Program-made: the position numbers and the translations under genes
Notes under the pieces: generated by a model
The model's input: the letters and a program-made list of their open reading frames with translations, nothing else
Databases searched by the model: none
What the model was told of the DNA's origin: nothing
In this document: positions 20,600 to 34,600 of the stretch, in pieces
Layout of the letters: each line of letters starts with the position of its first letter
Numbering within the stretch: position 1 is the stretch's first letter
Assembly: GCA_947359465.1 (NCBI GenBank)
Contig: OX375880.1
Location: 20,474,714 to 20,538,713 of the forward strand
Source: Metellina segmentata
Lineage: Eukaryota > Arthropoda > Arachnida > Araneae > Tetragnathidae
Direction: 5' to 3'
Length of the DNA stretch: 64,000 bases

Positions 20600-21670
20600 T
20601 TGGAGAAGTTATACAGTAGAACAATGTTGTAGCAGAAGTATACTGATATAGAACCACTGTTGTAGAAGTATACTGATATAGAATAACTCTGTTGCATAGA
20701 AGTACACCATCTGTAGAAGCTGTAAATATACACTGATGTACAACTCTTTAGTAGAAGCACACTGACGTATAAGAACACTTTTGTTAATATACAGTAGTAC
20801 ACTGTTGCAGTAAAAGTACACTGATTTAGAAGAACACTATCGTGGAAGTGCACCAGTTCTAGAAACTGTTAGGTTGTAACTATACACTGATGTAGAACTC
20901 TTTTGTAGAAGCACACTGGCGTAAAAAAACCCACTTTTGTTAATATACAGTAGAACACTGTTATTGTAAAAGTACGCTGATATAGAAGAACACTATAGTT
21001 GAAGTACACTCATATAGAAGCACACTATCATTGAAGAACACTGATAAAGAAGAACACTATCGTATAAATAGAAGTACACAGCTATAGAAGAACACAATCG
21101 TAGAAGTAGAAGTACGCTGATGTAGAAGATCACTGTTGTAGTACAAGTAGGTTTGCAGTTGTTAAAATGCACTTGGTGTAGAACACTTTTGTAGACGCAT
21201 ACTGGCGTAAAAAAAACCACTTTTGTTAATATGCAGTAGAACACTGTTATTGTAAAAGTACTCTGATATAGAAGAACACTATAGTTGAAGTACACTCATA
21301 TAGAAGCACACTATCATTGAAGAACACTGATAAAGAAGAACACTATCGTATAAATAGAAGTACACAGCTATAGAAGAACACAATCGTAGAAGTAGAAGTA
21401 CGCTGATGTTGAAGATCACTGTTGTAGTACAAGAAGGTTTGCAGTTGTTAAAATGCACTTGGTGTAGAACACTTTTGTAGACGCACACTGACGTAAAAAA
21501 ACACTGTTGTAGAAGCTGTTCAGTTGTAACACACTGGTGTAAAAGAACACTGTTGAAGATGTGCAGTTGTAGATATATCAGTTTCAGAAACTGTAATTGA
21601 AGAATCCATGCAGTTTTTTTTTGTAGAAGTACACCAGTTCTAGAAGCTGTTCGGTTGTAAAAACCAGTAG
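20600..21670. repeat. Minisatellite-like array upstream of COQ2
   Basis: Irregular tandem repetition of short units of the type GTAGAAGTACACTGATATAG and GAAGAACACTGTTGTA, about 18-40 bases, on the plus strand. Reading frames in it are repeat-derived and rich in VLLYQC/FYCNSV-like patterns; they are not genes. The array starts ~85 bp upstream of the COQ2 ATG, so the proximal upstream region of that gene is largely repeat. Confidence 0.9.
20935..21507. repeat. 286-bp tandem duplication inside the minisatellite
   Basis: The block starting TTTTGTTAATATACAGTAGA at 20935 recurs at 21221 with very few differences and the same internal order of units. The high identity compared with the drifted small units implies a recent higher-order duplication. 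Confidence 0.9.
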
Positions 21671-21699
21671 TTTACGTTAACCAGTCATAGAAGCTACGA

Positions 21700-22850
21700 A
21701 GTAATCCTGATTTTTCCTATTTCATGCTAAATGAAAAGCATTTTTTTCCATTTCTTCATGGTGCTTTATATGCTGTAGATTTACCTGATTTGTTTCGCCA
21801 CACTTGCTCTGTTTCCTCTTTAAATATTCATATGCTTTAAAAATTACATACAAAACAGAACTCTTAGATGTAAATCCGTTGGAATTATGAGTTCACAACA
21901 TAATGGATGGCATAGTTCTGAATAAAATAAAGTAACGTATTTACCAAACGACATTTATTCCAAAGAAAAAAATTAGGATCTATATTTTGCAAACGATTTT
22001 TATTCATGTTTTATTTTCTTAGTTTCAGAATTAAATTTATGTATTTATCTATTGATATTCTTTTAATGTATGGCAACAAAATCAGATAAAACAATTAATC
22101 AATACCTATTCTAAGTGATGTCCGGTACGAAAAAAGATTGTTGGAATTTGTTATATAATAATTAATTAAATATTGTTACTAATGTTTTTTTTAACAAAAA
22201 CGATTGCCTATTTTTCTATTGTCAAAAGGAATATATGTGCACACAAGAACAAATGGTGAAACCTCCAGAATATTTAAATGAGTAACAACAAAACAAAGAA
22301 TTATTCAAAATCGGAATTGCGATAGCAGCTAGAACTGCACGAAATGTAAAATTCCACTTTTTGCACTTATAAACATGATAGTGCTATCCAGTAGATCAAT
22401 TGCAATTTAAAATAATTGCAATTGATTCAGAAGAAACGAAATTTAGTTCCTCAGAATCGAAATTCGTTGAGAACATGAAATATTTTGAGCAGCTATAGTC
22501 CGAATAAATATTCTGATTCCAAAGCCGTATTTTAGGAAAGCGAGTGTTCGTATAAATTATCGAAATTTTGGTTGCCAGACATATCCGGATTTTGAATCCG
22601 TTGCCCAAATCCTGGTGGAATTGTAAATTCAAAAAGATCAATTCACGGAGTTGCATTAATTAAACCGCTATTTCTTGTTTGTAACAATGTTTATTTAACC
22701 ACTTAATGCAGAATTTTTTTTTTACCCTTTGAGGCATCATAAGATTTTTAAGTAGTGTAGTATGTTATTTTACCCCACAACGGATTCGATGACTCCTTAC
22801 CTATTAACCATGTTGTTGTAAACTGTTCTTTTATCCATTAATCGCAACTA
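21700..22850. other. Intergenic, nothing recognised
   Basis: A+T-rich with only short non-conserved frames on both strands. Confidence 0.5.
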
Positions 22851-22889
22851 TTACTTAAAAGAATCAATGGATTCTTTCTACGTTAAGAA

Positions 22890-23270
22890 ATCATCTTACA
22901 TTGTGTTTCCTTAGAAATGCAAAATTCTACTGGTTCTTTGTTTAGATCATAATTCTCTCTTTTGAAAGATGATCCTTTACTAAGAATAAAATCCTTTGGA
23001 CAGATTTTATTTCTCCTTTACTTGAAGTGGAATCCTTCGGTATGATGCTATTGGTGGTTTTATTATAACTGAGTCCTATGGAGAGAAGGAATTCTAATGG
23101 TCCTGTAATTAGAGGATAATCCTTCCGAAAAATACTATTGGTCATTTCCTTAAAGTAGAATCCGTTGGGTATATTTTATTGTCCTCTCCCTTAGATTAGA
23201 ATTCATTGGAATGATTCTGTTGGTAAATATATTAGAAAAATAGAAAATAATATTTCAGAAAGATTTTATT
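22890..23270. repeat. Degenerate ~41-bp tandem repeat
   Basis: About eight to nine drifted units, each resembling TTCGGTATGATGCTATTGG followed by TCATTTCCTTAAAGTAGAATCC split across lines; the AGTAGAATCC and CTATTGGT landmarks recur every ~40-46 bases. It creates an artefactual 67-codon minus frame (23145-22942). Confidence 0.7.
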
Positions 23271-23939
23271 GGTCAAGATCTAAACGGCTTAGAAGTCACG
23301 GAAGAAAGATTGCAAGTTTAAAGTGGAATTATGCGTATGAACTGATCGATTTAGTTTTAGTTGTCAGAAATGTTTTCGAAACGAATCGATTGTTATCGAA
23401 TTATAATTGAGTTTATCAAGAACTTCCATTTTTAAGTCTGCTAACCCTAACCGGAAGTGAACTTGAGAATACGAAGTCCAGTGAATTATGGCGGAAACTC
23501 AAACCTATTGTTTCCCCAAATATATATGAAAAGAATGCTATGACTTGAAAAATTGCTCGCAAATCAAAAATACTTTACTCGTTCTTAAGAAAAATATTAA
23601 CAAGTTGGTAAGATAAAATTATAGTTGTAAAAGTCCCAGGTTGTGAATATATGTATGTATATATCACTAACGTATTGGACACAGAAATCGACGTTATCTG
23701 TTTACTGTAAATTGGCAGCAACGGATATAAAATAAATAAATTCGTTAGTTAATGGACTCACTAGTCAATTTTGCTGCTTAGTTCAAATATGCTTAATTGA
23801 GCTGTGCGCTGAATAATATTGCTTAAAATGCACAGAACATCTCGCCGTTTTAATGAAATTCATCAGCTGTCTGATTACACAAAAAGTACTGACAAACCAA
23901 GAAGATCGAAATCAGCGCAAAAAAAGAAAATATGTGCGA

Positions 23940-24475
23940 AAATAAGTCCAACTTATAAGATGCCGAATGGCCGTTGAAATGTCGATTCGTCAGTGAAAAC
24001 CACTCATGCCGTTCGACGCCCCATGTCCGTCTGGCACGACACTATTCCAGTCTTTGACGGCGATGCAATGCTGTTAAAGGCAGTCGTCATAACAGTCTTA
24101 CGTGAATTTAGTCCCACGTCGTGAAACCGTCGACAAATGGTGCGATCACTTATCGTATGATCGAGAGCAGTATCCACTGCCCATTGGATGTCTGCAACAG
24201 TGACTGTTGGATAAGTACGTGCATGTCTTACAACACTTCAATCCTCTCTCGGTCCGGTTTCTCTAGGCATTTCCGAGCCTGGTTCACAGCTGCCAACATC
24301 GTGCAACAGTAACATCACTACAACCAATATGTTGCGCAATCCGTCGGTTAGACCAATGACTCGGCCTCTGTCAAACTCTTCCAGTTGCTTAAATTGTTTG
24401 CGAACTTTTTTCCAAGGTTTAACTCCATGAGAAACGATGTAACCAACATAACACCATGAGTCGAAATGCATTTGC
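23940..24475 (-). pseudogene. Tc1-like transposase remnant, N-terminal half
   Basis: Read on the minus strand, the relic shows an EEFDRGRVIGL block, a helix-turn-helix piece RRIAQHIGCSDVTVARCWQL across frames, and further on VVFTDESTFQRPFG, which contains the first catalytic Asp of the DDE triad. Frames are broken several times. It lies just outside the 3' boundary of the carbonic anhydrase duplication unit A. Confidence 0.78.
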
Positions 24476-25453
24476 TATCCCGGTGTTTTTATGCCCCGGT
24501 ATGCAGCGTGCTTACGAGCTGCCCTGAGTTTGGCGCATGCTCAAACGATTCTGAAAATGTGATCATTTGCATCTCCAACGCAGATGAACCACTCCTCCAT
24601 ATTTCATTTATACCGTTCTACTTCTTCCAGGTGCAAATTTTTTTTTGTCTTAGAATGAATATATCCTTACTTCCTTTTAGTTTCACCTTCACAATTTTAA
24701 ATTTCGTCGTCTTTCAAGTGAAACACACGAAGTCAAATAATCTAGTTACGAGATTACCAGGGGGAAATCATAGATATGAAATATTAGTAGACTGAGCATT
24801 TGTATTGAGAGGAGCGTCATAAAGTGTCACCAACGTGTCGACTAGTAGTCACGTGACTGTTCTGGAAAATTGATTTTGTAGGCCGGTTTGGCATTTATCG
24901 CCTCGTTTGGCGATAAAACATCTCGTGACAAGGTAGTTGTGTGAATACGGATTTCAATAGAGGCGACAAAACTGATGAAATCGCCAAAGTCTAACAACTA
25001 CGACAAGCAGATGAATCAGATAATGAAATAATAGATAAGCTTCTTCTCCACAATACCATGGATCAATCAAATGAGGATAGTTTGTTTGAACAAAAGTAGT
25101 CTAATGGTAACGTTACTGTTAGTTTTGGTCACATGATTTTGGACATCTATAAACTTTACCATTCAACGTTTATGTTTCCTTTATGGGAAAATTGTTTAGT
25201 CCCCAAGCTTTACTGTCAAGGAGAAATCTAGCTTTGCAGTAAATAAACATATGTTAGTGCACATTACCAGTGTTACTCTAGTCTAGAAAATCTGCATCTT
25301 GAATCTTTTGATTTAATGAGTTTCACTTTTAAGCAAACGATTTACACTTAAAATTACAATGAGATGGAAAGCTTTAATACGATGTTGTTTTTACTGAAAT
25401 TCACTAAAAAATTCTGTAACATGGAACGAAACAATACCTGCTTCATAAAATCT

Positions 25454-25459
25454 TTTATT
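25454..25459 (-). terminator. Polyadenylation signal of CA copy A
   Basis: AATAAA on the minus strand, ~65 bases after the stop codon. The matching hexamer of copy B is at 51541-51546. Confidence 0.7.
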
Positions 25460-25523
25460 TAAAAAATTCAGGAATTTTTTTTCCAAAGTAACAGGTTTAA
25501 GTATACAAAAATGCACAGTTCAT

Positions 25524-25646
25524 TTATTGAGAAGAGTAGATTTCTCTGTCATTGAGCGGCTGGAGAGGTCTGAAGTTATTGACGAGTTTACAGCCAGGAC
25601 CTGCTTCATTCTCAACTGCTGAGTAGAGTTTGCGGAATTTGGACAT
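25524..25646 (-). CDS. CA copy A, exon 7 (terminal)
   Basis: Acceptor ATTTTTTCAG|AT; 40 codons and TAA at 25526-25524. Encodes the conserved [16 protein letters not shown]-terminus. Confidence 0.95.
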   Translation of the reverse strand: MSKFRKLYSAVENEAGPGCKLVNNFRPLQPLNDREIYSSQ

Positions 25647-28600
25647 CTGAAAAAATAAGCGACTGTTTTGATCAATCATTTAGTTTTCATTATGCTCATG
25701 CCAGCTGCCGGTGAAGTACATACGTACAAGCAGCTAATTCTATCTACACTAGTGGGCTACGACAGTCTGGTTGGAAGATCAGCAGATTAGCAACTAAAAG
25801 GTTGCGATTTCGAAATCAACCAAAGACCGTCGTGTAGAAACTGAGGGTGGCGCACGTTAAATCTCTCAGTACAGCTACACTCTACGTTTATGAGTTATGA
25901 CAACGGCTTGGCGATTTTTTTTTGGCGCACTTCTAATAGCGAGTTACGATAAATAATGGCAAACCATCTGTCGTTACGGTTGTTGTGCTTTTCATGGCAA
26001 CCTCGGCAAACGGAAACGTTCAATTTTCATTTTGAACATTCTAGAAAGTGCTTCCAAAATCCGTCAAAATCGTTTAATTTCATTGGTTTGTTTGAAATTT
26101 TTTCTTTCCTCCCATTGGTTATTTTGTTTTTAAATTACTTACTTCGGCAACAGGCAGGCGAACAGACATAGTGATAAAAGATAATTGTTAATTTGAGATG
26201 CCCTTTATCTGCTCTCTGGTGGTATTCATATGCAACTTGAGTCAGTCTGAAGTTTAGCAGTGGCCATCTTTACTACAGCTTTTTCAATTTGTGTGTGCCC
26301 CATAGCTATTTAGTCTTTATACTGTGATCACAGCGAGAACCGTGCAGTTTTTTCTGTCTGTGCCTTAGTATTTCGGTTTTGTTGCTTTTTAATTGAAATT
26401 TCTAAAAAAAACTTGACGAGCTGCAAAATTCACGTTTAGAGGTACTCAAAAAAAAATTAACGGCTGAAGACTGAAAATTTGTACGTCTTTTGCTCTCTCA
26501 CGTTAAAAATTTCCCTTTTTTCGATTTTGACACTTAATGAACCCTAAACTAATAGCCGCATCGCAAAAAAATATCTTTTTTTTTGTCTTGTTCCCTGTAC
26601 AATTTTGAACAAACCATATTAATTACGTAATTTTCTGAGTCGTACTTTCTCGGGAAACCGTCTAAGAATCGAGCGAAAAAAGCGAGTTTTCAATCTAGCG
26701 GCAGTAACTTTTTTTAATAAATAGAGAAAAGAAACGTATATTGGTAAGTTCAATCATTAATAAAGATTGGCTCGGACAAAATCAGTTACATGGTCGACAT
26801 TTTCGAAAAGCTTAACAATTTAAATTTAATTCTACAGAATGAGAGTTCAAACATTTTAACATCGATCAGAAAAATTGAAGCGTTAAAGAATAAGCTGATA
26901 CTTTGGCAAGGAGAAAATTGAACAAAAACAACACAGACAAACTCCTCAAAAAATTGCAGAATTTGATAAACATACTTAAAGAATAGTATAAAACTTATAT
27001 TGAAATAGTGTAAACTTCTTTTAAATTTTAGATAAGTATTTATGGTGGTAACTTCCATTAATATTCTATAGAATAGTAATATAACACGCTGGAGCACCTC
27101 ATATATATTTTTAAATGACATAACATCAAAAATTTTATTTTTTGAGCTGTGTTAATTTTTTTGCCGGGGTGTGATATGCTGAAATTGTGAGTAAACTTTT
27201 AGAAAAGGCTCGAAAAATTTCCAGATAATGCATTAGGTTGGATACATGATCCATTTTTGTTTGATATATATTTTTTAAATCCAATATATGTTTAAATAAA
27301 AAAGAATAGTTAATTGAAATTTCAAGCGACGAAACTATGCGCATTCTATTTAAGTCTGACTTACCAAAAATTTTGGGTTATCGATTGTTAACCGATATGC
27401 CGATTTGAAGAAAAAGCAATTAACATTTTGATTCAGTTTGCATCGACCTACTTATGCGAAACCGGTTTTTCACAATTAGTTTCCATTAAAACAAAATACC
27501 GATTTCGATACGATGCAGAGGATTGCGATTTCCAATACAGATCCGAACACTGAAGCAATCATGAGCTCTTTGAAAACGCATATCTCCAAATGAATTCTTT
27601 TGATGTAAAGTTTTTGAAAGTATTTTTCATCAAAAAAATATTTATACCCATATGCATAAATAAAAGCATTGTTTCATAAAATTATGTGTTTTATTAAGGT
27701 AATTTAGTTAACGTCGTACTAGAGCAACACAACGGGCTATTGATGACTGTCTGGGATCAATACCTTAAGGGAAAGATCAGAGGACAACACCTCGTAATTC
27801 TGAACCACGGTCTGTGTTTTATTCAGACCTCTGTAAAGACAGAAACATATGCGCTAATCCCAAAAAGAATTCCACTTTAATTATGTTAACGATTAAAAAG
27901 AACGTATATTATCTAGCCTGGGGTCGCTACAAAATAGTACACAAAATGGGGGGGGGAGGGAATGAAAATAGTATGCACACCACTGTTCTAGATAGTTACT
28001 CGTTGACATAATTGTCTCTTAGCTTGTTAGTGAGAATAGCAGATATACATTTTTTAAAAAGCAAATTCATTTTCCTTGCTAGTTGGTAGTTAGGTAGTTA
28101 CAGTCAGCACAACACTGCTAGAACAACGGGCTACTGGTGACAACCCGAGATTAAACCCAAAGGAGAAGATTAGAAGAAAAACACTTTGTGATTTTGAACC
28201 CGGTCAGGTGAAGGGGTCAACATCTGAGCTTGCAGCTCACTCAGCAAATTTCCACATCACGCAAACATGGGGACATTCGAGGCCACAACGGATTTAACAC
28301 GCTCCAGCTCCCCGCGTAAACGACGGTCATTGGTTGGATCGAGTTTCAAAATCGTTACCTACTTGCCTTTTCCCACTTGCTTTAAAATTAAAGATCTCCA
28401 ATACAGGTAAAGCAAAGTTAACACTGGGCCATTGCTTTATTTTCGGAACTAGGTCCTCAGAGTCTCTCCAAGTCTGAACAAGCTACCCATACACTCACCT
28501 GTTGTGCTCCAACAGGTTGAATTCCCTTCAAAATCGACCATGTGACACCTTCACTACATCCCGGGGTTGTCAAGGATCCAAGGTAGCGGTAGAAAGACGA

Positions 28601-31600
28601 TGGGTTCTCAGGTACGAAGTCGTTTAGATTCAGTTGCGACCACAACTGGCATTCGTTGTTCCTGTAGGGTATGTTCGGCAAGGCATCCGTTATGGACTGC
28701 AGAGCTGGGTTATCCGAAGCACTTGCCTAGAGGAATGGAATTCATGTTTTAGAATCTTTAGAACCGGAGCTCTATGGGTTCGTCGCATTCTATTTTAGGG
28801 AATAGGATGTTTAAGCTATAGCAAACCAGAGCACCAACTTACTTGGAATATGACGGCAACCACTGCTGTTTTATTCTTTTTGCTTGTGTGCACCAAATGT
28901 CCCTGAGAATGAGGAAGACAATTGTGATAAAATTCTTCATTTTTAAAATCCTAAAATACTTTTTGTTCAGGTATATTTTTCCCCCTCACCCATTTCCCCC
29001 TCTGCGAGGTATTAGAGATTGGAAAAGAAAATAATTCCGAACGAAAAATGAAAGACTTGTTCGCTTCATGTGAATCTGCGTGACAGTAGTTGGCATCCCT
29101 CCTTAATTGGTGAAAAAATTCTAGAATGCTTTTTGCGCAGGCATATATATGAACTAAAATTTACTAGAGATGGTGCCTACGAACTGTATTTCACCCATTT
29201 ACCACTCTTTTATATAGGTATTAGAGATTGGAAAATAAAATAATTTCTTCGCGCCATACGTATCTGCGTGACAGTTGTTGGCGCACCTTCTTAATTGGCG
29301 TAACTTTTCATGTACTTGCGAGCGCCAAGAATGTTGCCTTCTCAGTTTTGTGCACAATCTCTTAACGTGATAAGACATTATTGCCAATGTTTCGTTCTAG
29401 GAACCACCTTTTTGTGTATTTGGGATGAAAATTTCAATTTATGTAAATAAATATAATTTCAGTCCACTAAAGTTAGTATTTTTGTGTGAGCCAGGCAATT
29501 TCCGTTGCTTGAACAGGGAAAAAAGGGCACACAATGTGTCTCTTGTTATGATTCATTTGGATAGCTTGTGCTTCTTAAGTCCCCTCTGAGGTCGGTTTTG
29601 TAAAATTTTTATTGCCTGTGTATATGCTATGAGTGTGGCACAAATTTTGGTAGTGTGATCTTTAAAAGTAAAATTAATCAGTTTTGATCTCAATCAGACA
29701 CTGAATGTGTACTGTTTTCGTTTTTAAACGCAGGAACACATAAGTTTGCCGAAATGATCCATGTGTCTTAAGGTGGATTCTATGCTGGTTTTACCTTCAG
29801 TGACTGGAAAATATTACAAAAGATCAATCAAACACGATCAAATCTCACTTATTGATAAGCACGATAGTAAATAAAATTGTTCTAACTGAATCCAGTCTTA
29901 TAGATTTGCTACGTTAAATTTGTCTTGATCTTAATCAGACACAGATTGTATTCGTTCTGTTTTTAAACGTATGAACAATGAAATTTGCTGAAATAACCAA
30001 TGTCTTAAAGTGGTTTTCATACAGGTTTCATCTTCTGTGGATGGCAAATATTTCAAAAAATGAAATCTCACATCCCAAAAAGCACGAAAATAAAGAAAAT
30101 TGTTCTAATTTTATTCCAGTCTTAGACGTTAAGTTTATAAAATTTAACATATTCGGTTTAGCACGTTTGAGCATGTTTTTGCTCATTATCTATAACTCCG
30201 ACTTTTAATACTAGAAAGAGAGTTATTGTTTATAATTTTCTCAATCACAAAAACCTTTTTAGAAGAATTTTTATATGAAATGGTTAGTTCAAATGTTAAA
30301 GGATGACTTTCATTTTGTCTCCCAAATTTATTGAAGTTTTCTGAGCTTCATTCGTAGTGCGCGCACACGTTGGGAATGTTACTAGTGGGTAATTTTTTTT
30401 TAATTTAGCTTTTTAAAACTAAGACTAGGTTTTTTGACGGTTGTTGTACTGTATGTCTTATATTATTCAAAATTCCTACAAGAAGCTTTTATTCCTGAGA
30501 TATAACTCCCAAATGTTTAAAAAATAGGTTTTATTCAATTAATTTTGTTAGTTTCAATAATAAAAATTCAGTTAATTTTTGTTGCAAATTAATTCTGCAT
30601 TTAGAGATTAAGCATCGTATTCTTAAATAGCGTTTTTATACCATATTCTCACTCGAAAAAGGTTCTTAAATACTCCAATAAATTTCATTAAATAGTTTCA
30701 TACAAAGGAAATGAATTAAGAGGAACCGTAACACAGAGAGAAATTTTTGTTATTATATTTATAACACACACTTAAATAGCATTTTTATACAATATTCTCC
30801 CTCGAAAGGTTCTTAAACACTCCAATAAATTTCATTAAATAGTTTCATACAAAGGAAATGAATTAAGAGGAACCATAACACAGAGATAAATTTTCGTTAT
30901 TATATTTATAACATACACTTAAATAGCATATTAAATATATAAGCCTTCAAGAGATTTTAACGAGATATCTCGTCCATCAAAATCTGATCAATTTTGACTA
31001 CGATATATCGCATCATCACGAATGTCGATTGAATTCGAAATGATGATCATGAGTTCCCGACCCGGACAGTTTTTCTAATCACGAGATTCCTAGGGGAGAC
31101 AACCACCTTAAGAATTAAAAGATTTGGAGATTTTCAAAATTATTTTATATCGATTAAAAAAATAACAATAACTATTTTGCAGATAAAAATTAGTTTTTTC
31201 TATGAAAGACATTTCCTGTAAAGCTAAATGTAGATGGCGCAAGGGTTTTTGTGGTAGAGAGTTATTGCTTCCTGTACATATTCTGTGTTGGGCCCTTTAA
31301 CTCAAGACTGGTAAAAAAAAAATTTATATCTCAGAAATATATAGAAATGTTTTGATTTCGATTATCAAAGTTAAAATTAAATAAAAAAATATATCCATTA
31401 CAAATTAACTGTACAAATTTTGGAAATGGTGAAAGTTCTACTTTCAAAAAATACGGTGGACTTATCGACATCTGAATGTGGAAGTATGTTCCATTAAAAA
31501 CTGTAACCCGAACGCATGGACTGATCATTGGTCAGAACTGTCTCAAAGGAGTTCGATCACTCATCCATTTCAACCAATGATAGATTATATCTGTGAAACT

Positions 31601-34600
31601 AAAGGTAGATGGCAGTAGTGTTTTTAAGGTCGAAAGTGTTTTGTAAGTGACGTCCCTAGTCTGCATATCAAGGTATAATTCCGCACGAGTGGATTAAATA
31701 ACAGGAAATACAACCTTTCGGTGGCTTGTTTGCTTACACTACATATCTCAATTATTGGCTGAAACATTTATCGAGATTTATTTGTAATTCTTGATTTGCC
31801 TATCACACAACGCAAAACTGAATTACCTCCATGACGTATCGCTGGTCGTCCAATGTGTGCTCGGATCCTTCGTAGTACGTGCTTCCCCAGTGGAAGTGGA
31901 GTTGCTGGAGGGTAAAGATCTTTCCCTCTGCTTTGATCGTGCGGGACACTCCATCCTGAGGAGTTATCTGAACTGAGATAAGAAGAGTATATACCATATC
32001 TTGGAAACATTAGTTTTATGAGCTCTAAACAAGTAAGTATTGAAGGGTTAAATTGCCTTTCTTCACGGTAGTGTTTGGGGATAGGGTATGAGCATTTATT
32101 AATAGTATCGCTGCTTGTACGTAGAAAACACCATCTTGAGTTGCCTGGTTAGGGCTTCTCCCTCATAAATCCCTGACCCAACACCAGTCACTTCATCTTC
32201 GAAATATCTTCCAATTTCTTACTTGAATAATTATTAACTCACGTATTATGGTGTTTAGCGGTTTTAGCGCATATACTCGTACATGAAGAGTCCTATAGTT
32301 GTATTAGTGTTTCCTCATTTTTTATGAATGGTTTACATATCCTTTGGATTAAATTATAATATTATTGTGATAGTTGTTACCGCTGCCATTTCCCCTTTTC
32401 CCAGGAGTTAAAATTAATCACACTATTATTTCACGTCCATAGCTAACTAAATCGGGGTTTTAAGTTGTAGCTCTCCTTAAAACCTGAAGCAAATTTGTAT
32501 TGCTGCATTGAGACTACACTGAAAAGCGTACATGTCTTTAACTAGGAAGATCGAAACAAAATGATACTATATTAGTACATAGTATGATAGTTAACTCCCT
32601 CATTATGCTGTTTAGCGGTTTTAGCACATATACATGAAGTTTTTTAGTTCTATTAGAGTTTCCGCATTTTTTTATTATGAGTTTATATATCCTTTATTAT
32701 CTTTGAATTAAATAGCTATATTATTGTGATATTTGTTTCCACTGCCACTTCCCTTTTTACACAGTAATTGAAATCAGCCACACTGTTATGTCACGCCCAC
32801 AGCTAACCTAATTGAGGTTTAAACATCACTTCTCCTTAACACATGTAGCAAATTTGAACTGCTGCAGTGAGACCACATTACAACGCCTACACATATCTTA
32901 AACTTGGAAGATTAAAACAAAATTATAATTTATTACTATTTGGTATGATAGTTTATGCATTCTTATGCGTATGTTCCGTAGCAGTAGTTAACAGTAATCG
33001 TTATTTTTAATAGTTCCTTCGTGTAATCGCCCTGTTTCTGTGATACAATTTTTTATCAAATATGTTTCAAAGGTGTTTTTTTTATTATTATCTTTGATTC
33101 ACAATGGCAGAGATTGATAAAAGATATCCATTTAGAAAAGAATTGTAAAGAAGAAAACGTCATAAATTTGAACATTTTATCATTTCTTATTTTATTAGCA
33201 CGCCTTATTGCTATAGGTCGAAAGGTTTTATTGTTCTATACTTTCACACTGTCTCACTAGTGATATCAAGACCTTGCCACTGCTTCATTTCTTAAATGAT
33301 TCTAAGAAGATATTAATACGCATATAAATACACTATTGTTTGTGAAAATTGCAACACCATAAGGGAATCATGCATATTAGACGAAACTTGGAGGAAATGC
33401 AAAACAAATTAGGGCTTGCAAATGACTAGAATTACAAAGCAATCACGCATATGTGGGCCAAGAAACACCCTTAAACTTCCAAGTGAGCCGTGTATAAAAA
33501 GCACAGTAAAGGTACGTTGAAATGTGTGTATCGTCGTTTGACTGCTTTAAATGATTGATTAGAAGTCAACATGTCTCGCCAAAAACGCAGAGCCATACTC
33601 GCACGAGGCGTAATGCCACAACATGGATGCGTGTGCGGAAGAGATGGACAATTACGGACACGTTACGGCATCACCACGGGACAACAAACACCTCATCCAC
33701 ATTACGGTGATGGACACTACAGCGTCCTCTCGTGCGCTGGAACGACATTGGAGCAGGTCTACAGGTGTATCATTGTCTACCTTCACGGTTCTTTGACGTC
33801 TGTTGCGCCATGGGCTACGTTCAATGATTCCTCTACGTAGGATTTACTTGACGCTGAACCACTGACGCCTGCGGTACAATGGGCTTTCAAACACAGCCAA
33901 TGGCTTGCCAATTGGCAAAAAGTCATCTTCTTCGATGAGTTCCGCTACAATCTGGACTATAATGATTGACGCGTACTCGTCAGACGCAACAGAGGTGAAC
34001 GCCTTCTCCTGGAATATCTTAGTCAGCGTCATACCTTACGAACGGATGGCGTTATGGTCTGAGGCGCTATTGGATATCATGGGCAATCCTGCCAACCCAA
34101 ATTGTGGCGTCCCTGAATAGTTTGCGCTACATCAGTTAAGTTGTGGGGCCCGAGGACCCACCCTCCTGCAACGCATTTCCGGAGCTGTACTTCGGCAAGA
34201 CAATGCGCCTCCACAAGTTGCTCGTAATGTACAAGCCTTCAGTACACGACAGATTATGCTTGTTCCATGGCATGCAATTTCTCCGAATATATCGCCCATT
34301 CAACATGTCTGGGATTACATATGTCGGCGACTTGCTCGTACCGTATGTTGGACAGAGAGAACGGCCGAACTTCGGAATTTGATAGAGCCTATCTGGAATG
34401 CTTTTCCTCATCATAACATTCATGATGCCGCGACGTGTACAGGCTGTCAATTCTGAGCGTAGCGGATAGACAAAATATTAATTTTCGGCAATTTTTTTTT
34501 GCTCTGTAAATTTAATTGTTTATTTAAACCATTATAAGTGATACGTGGAATACATTTAATTTATTTCTGATGATTCTTTCAGTGTTGAAATTTTCACAAA

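Noticed and set aside
20590..21488. Cysteine- and leucine-rich small proteins on the minus strand
   Set aside because: The frames are translations of the minisatellite; the two similar proteins are the 286-bp duplication read in different frames.
22942..23145. 67-codon minus-strand protein
   Set aside because: It is generated by the degenerate 41-bp tandem repeat.
28457..28498. Extension of CA exon 6 past 28499 as in the continuous ORF
   Set aside because: A clear GTGAGTG donor follows ACAACAG, and the next family-conserved residues are in exon 7 at 25646.
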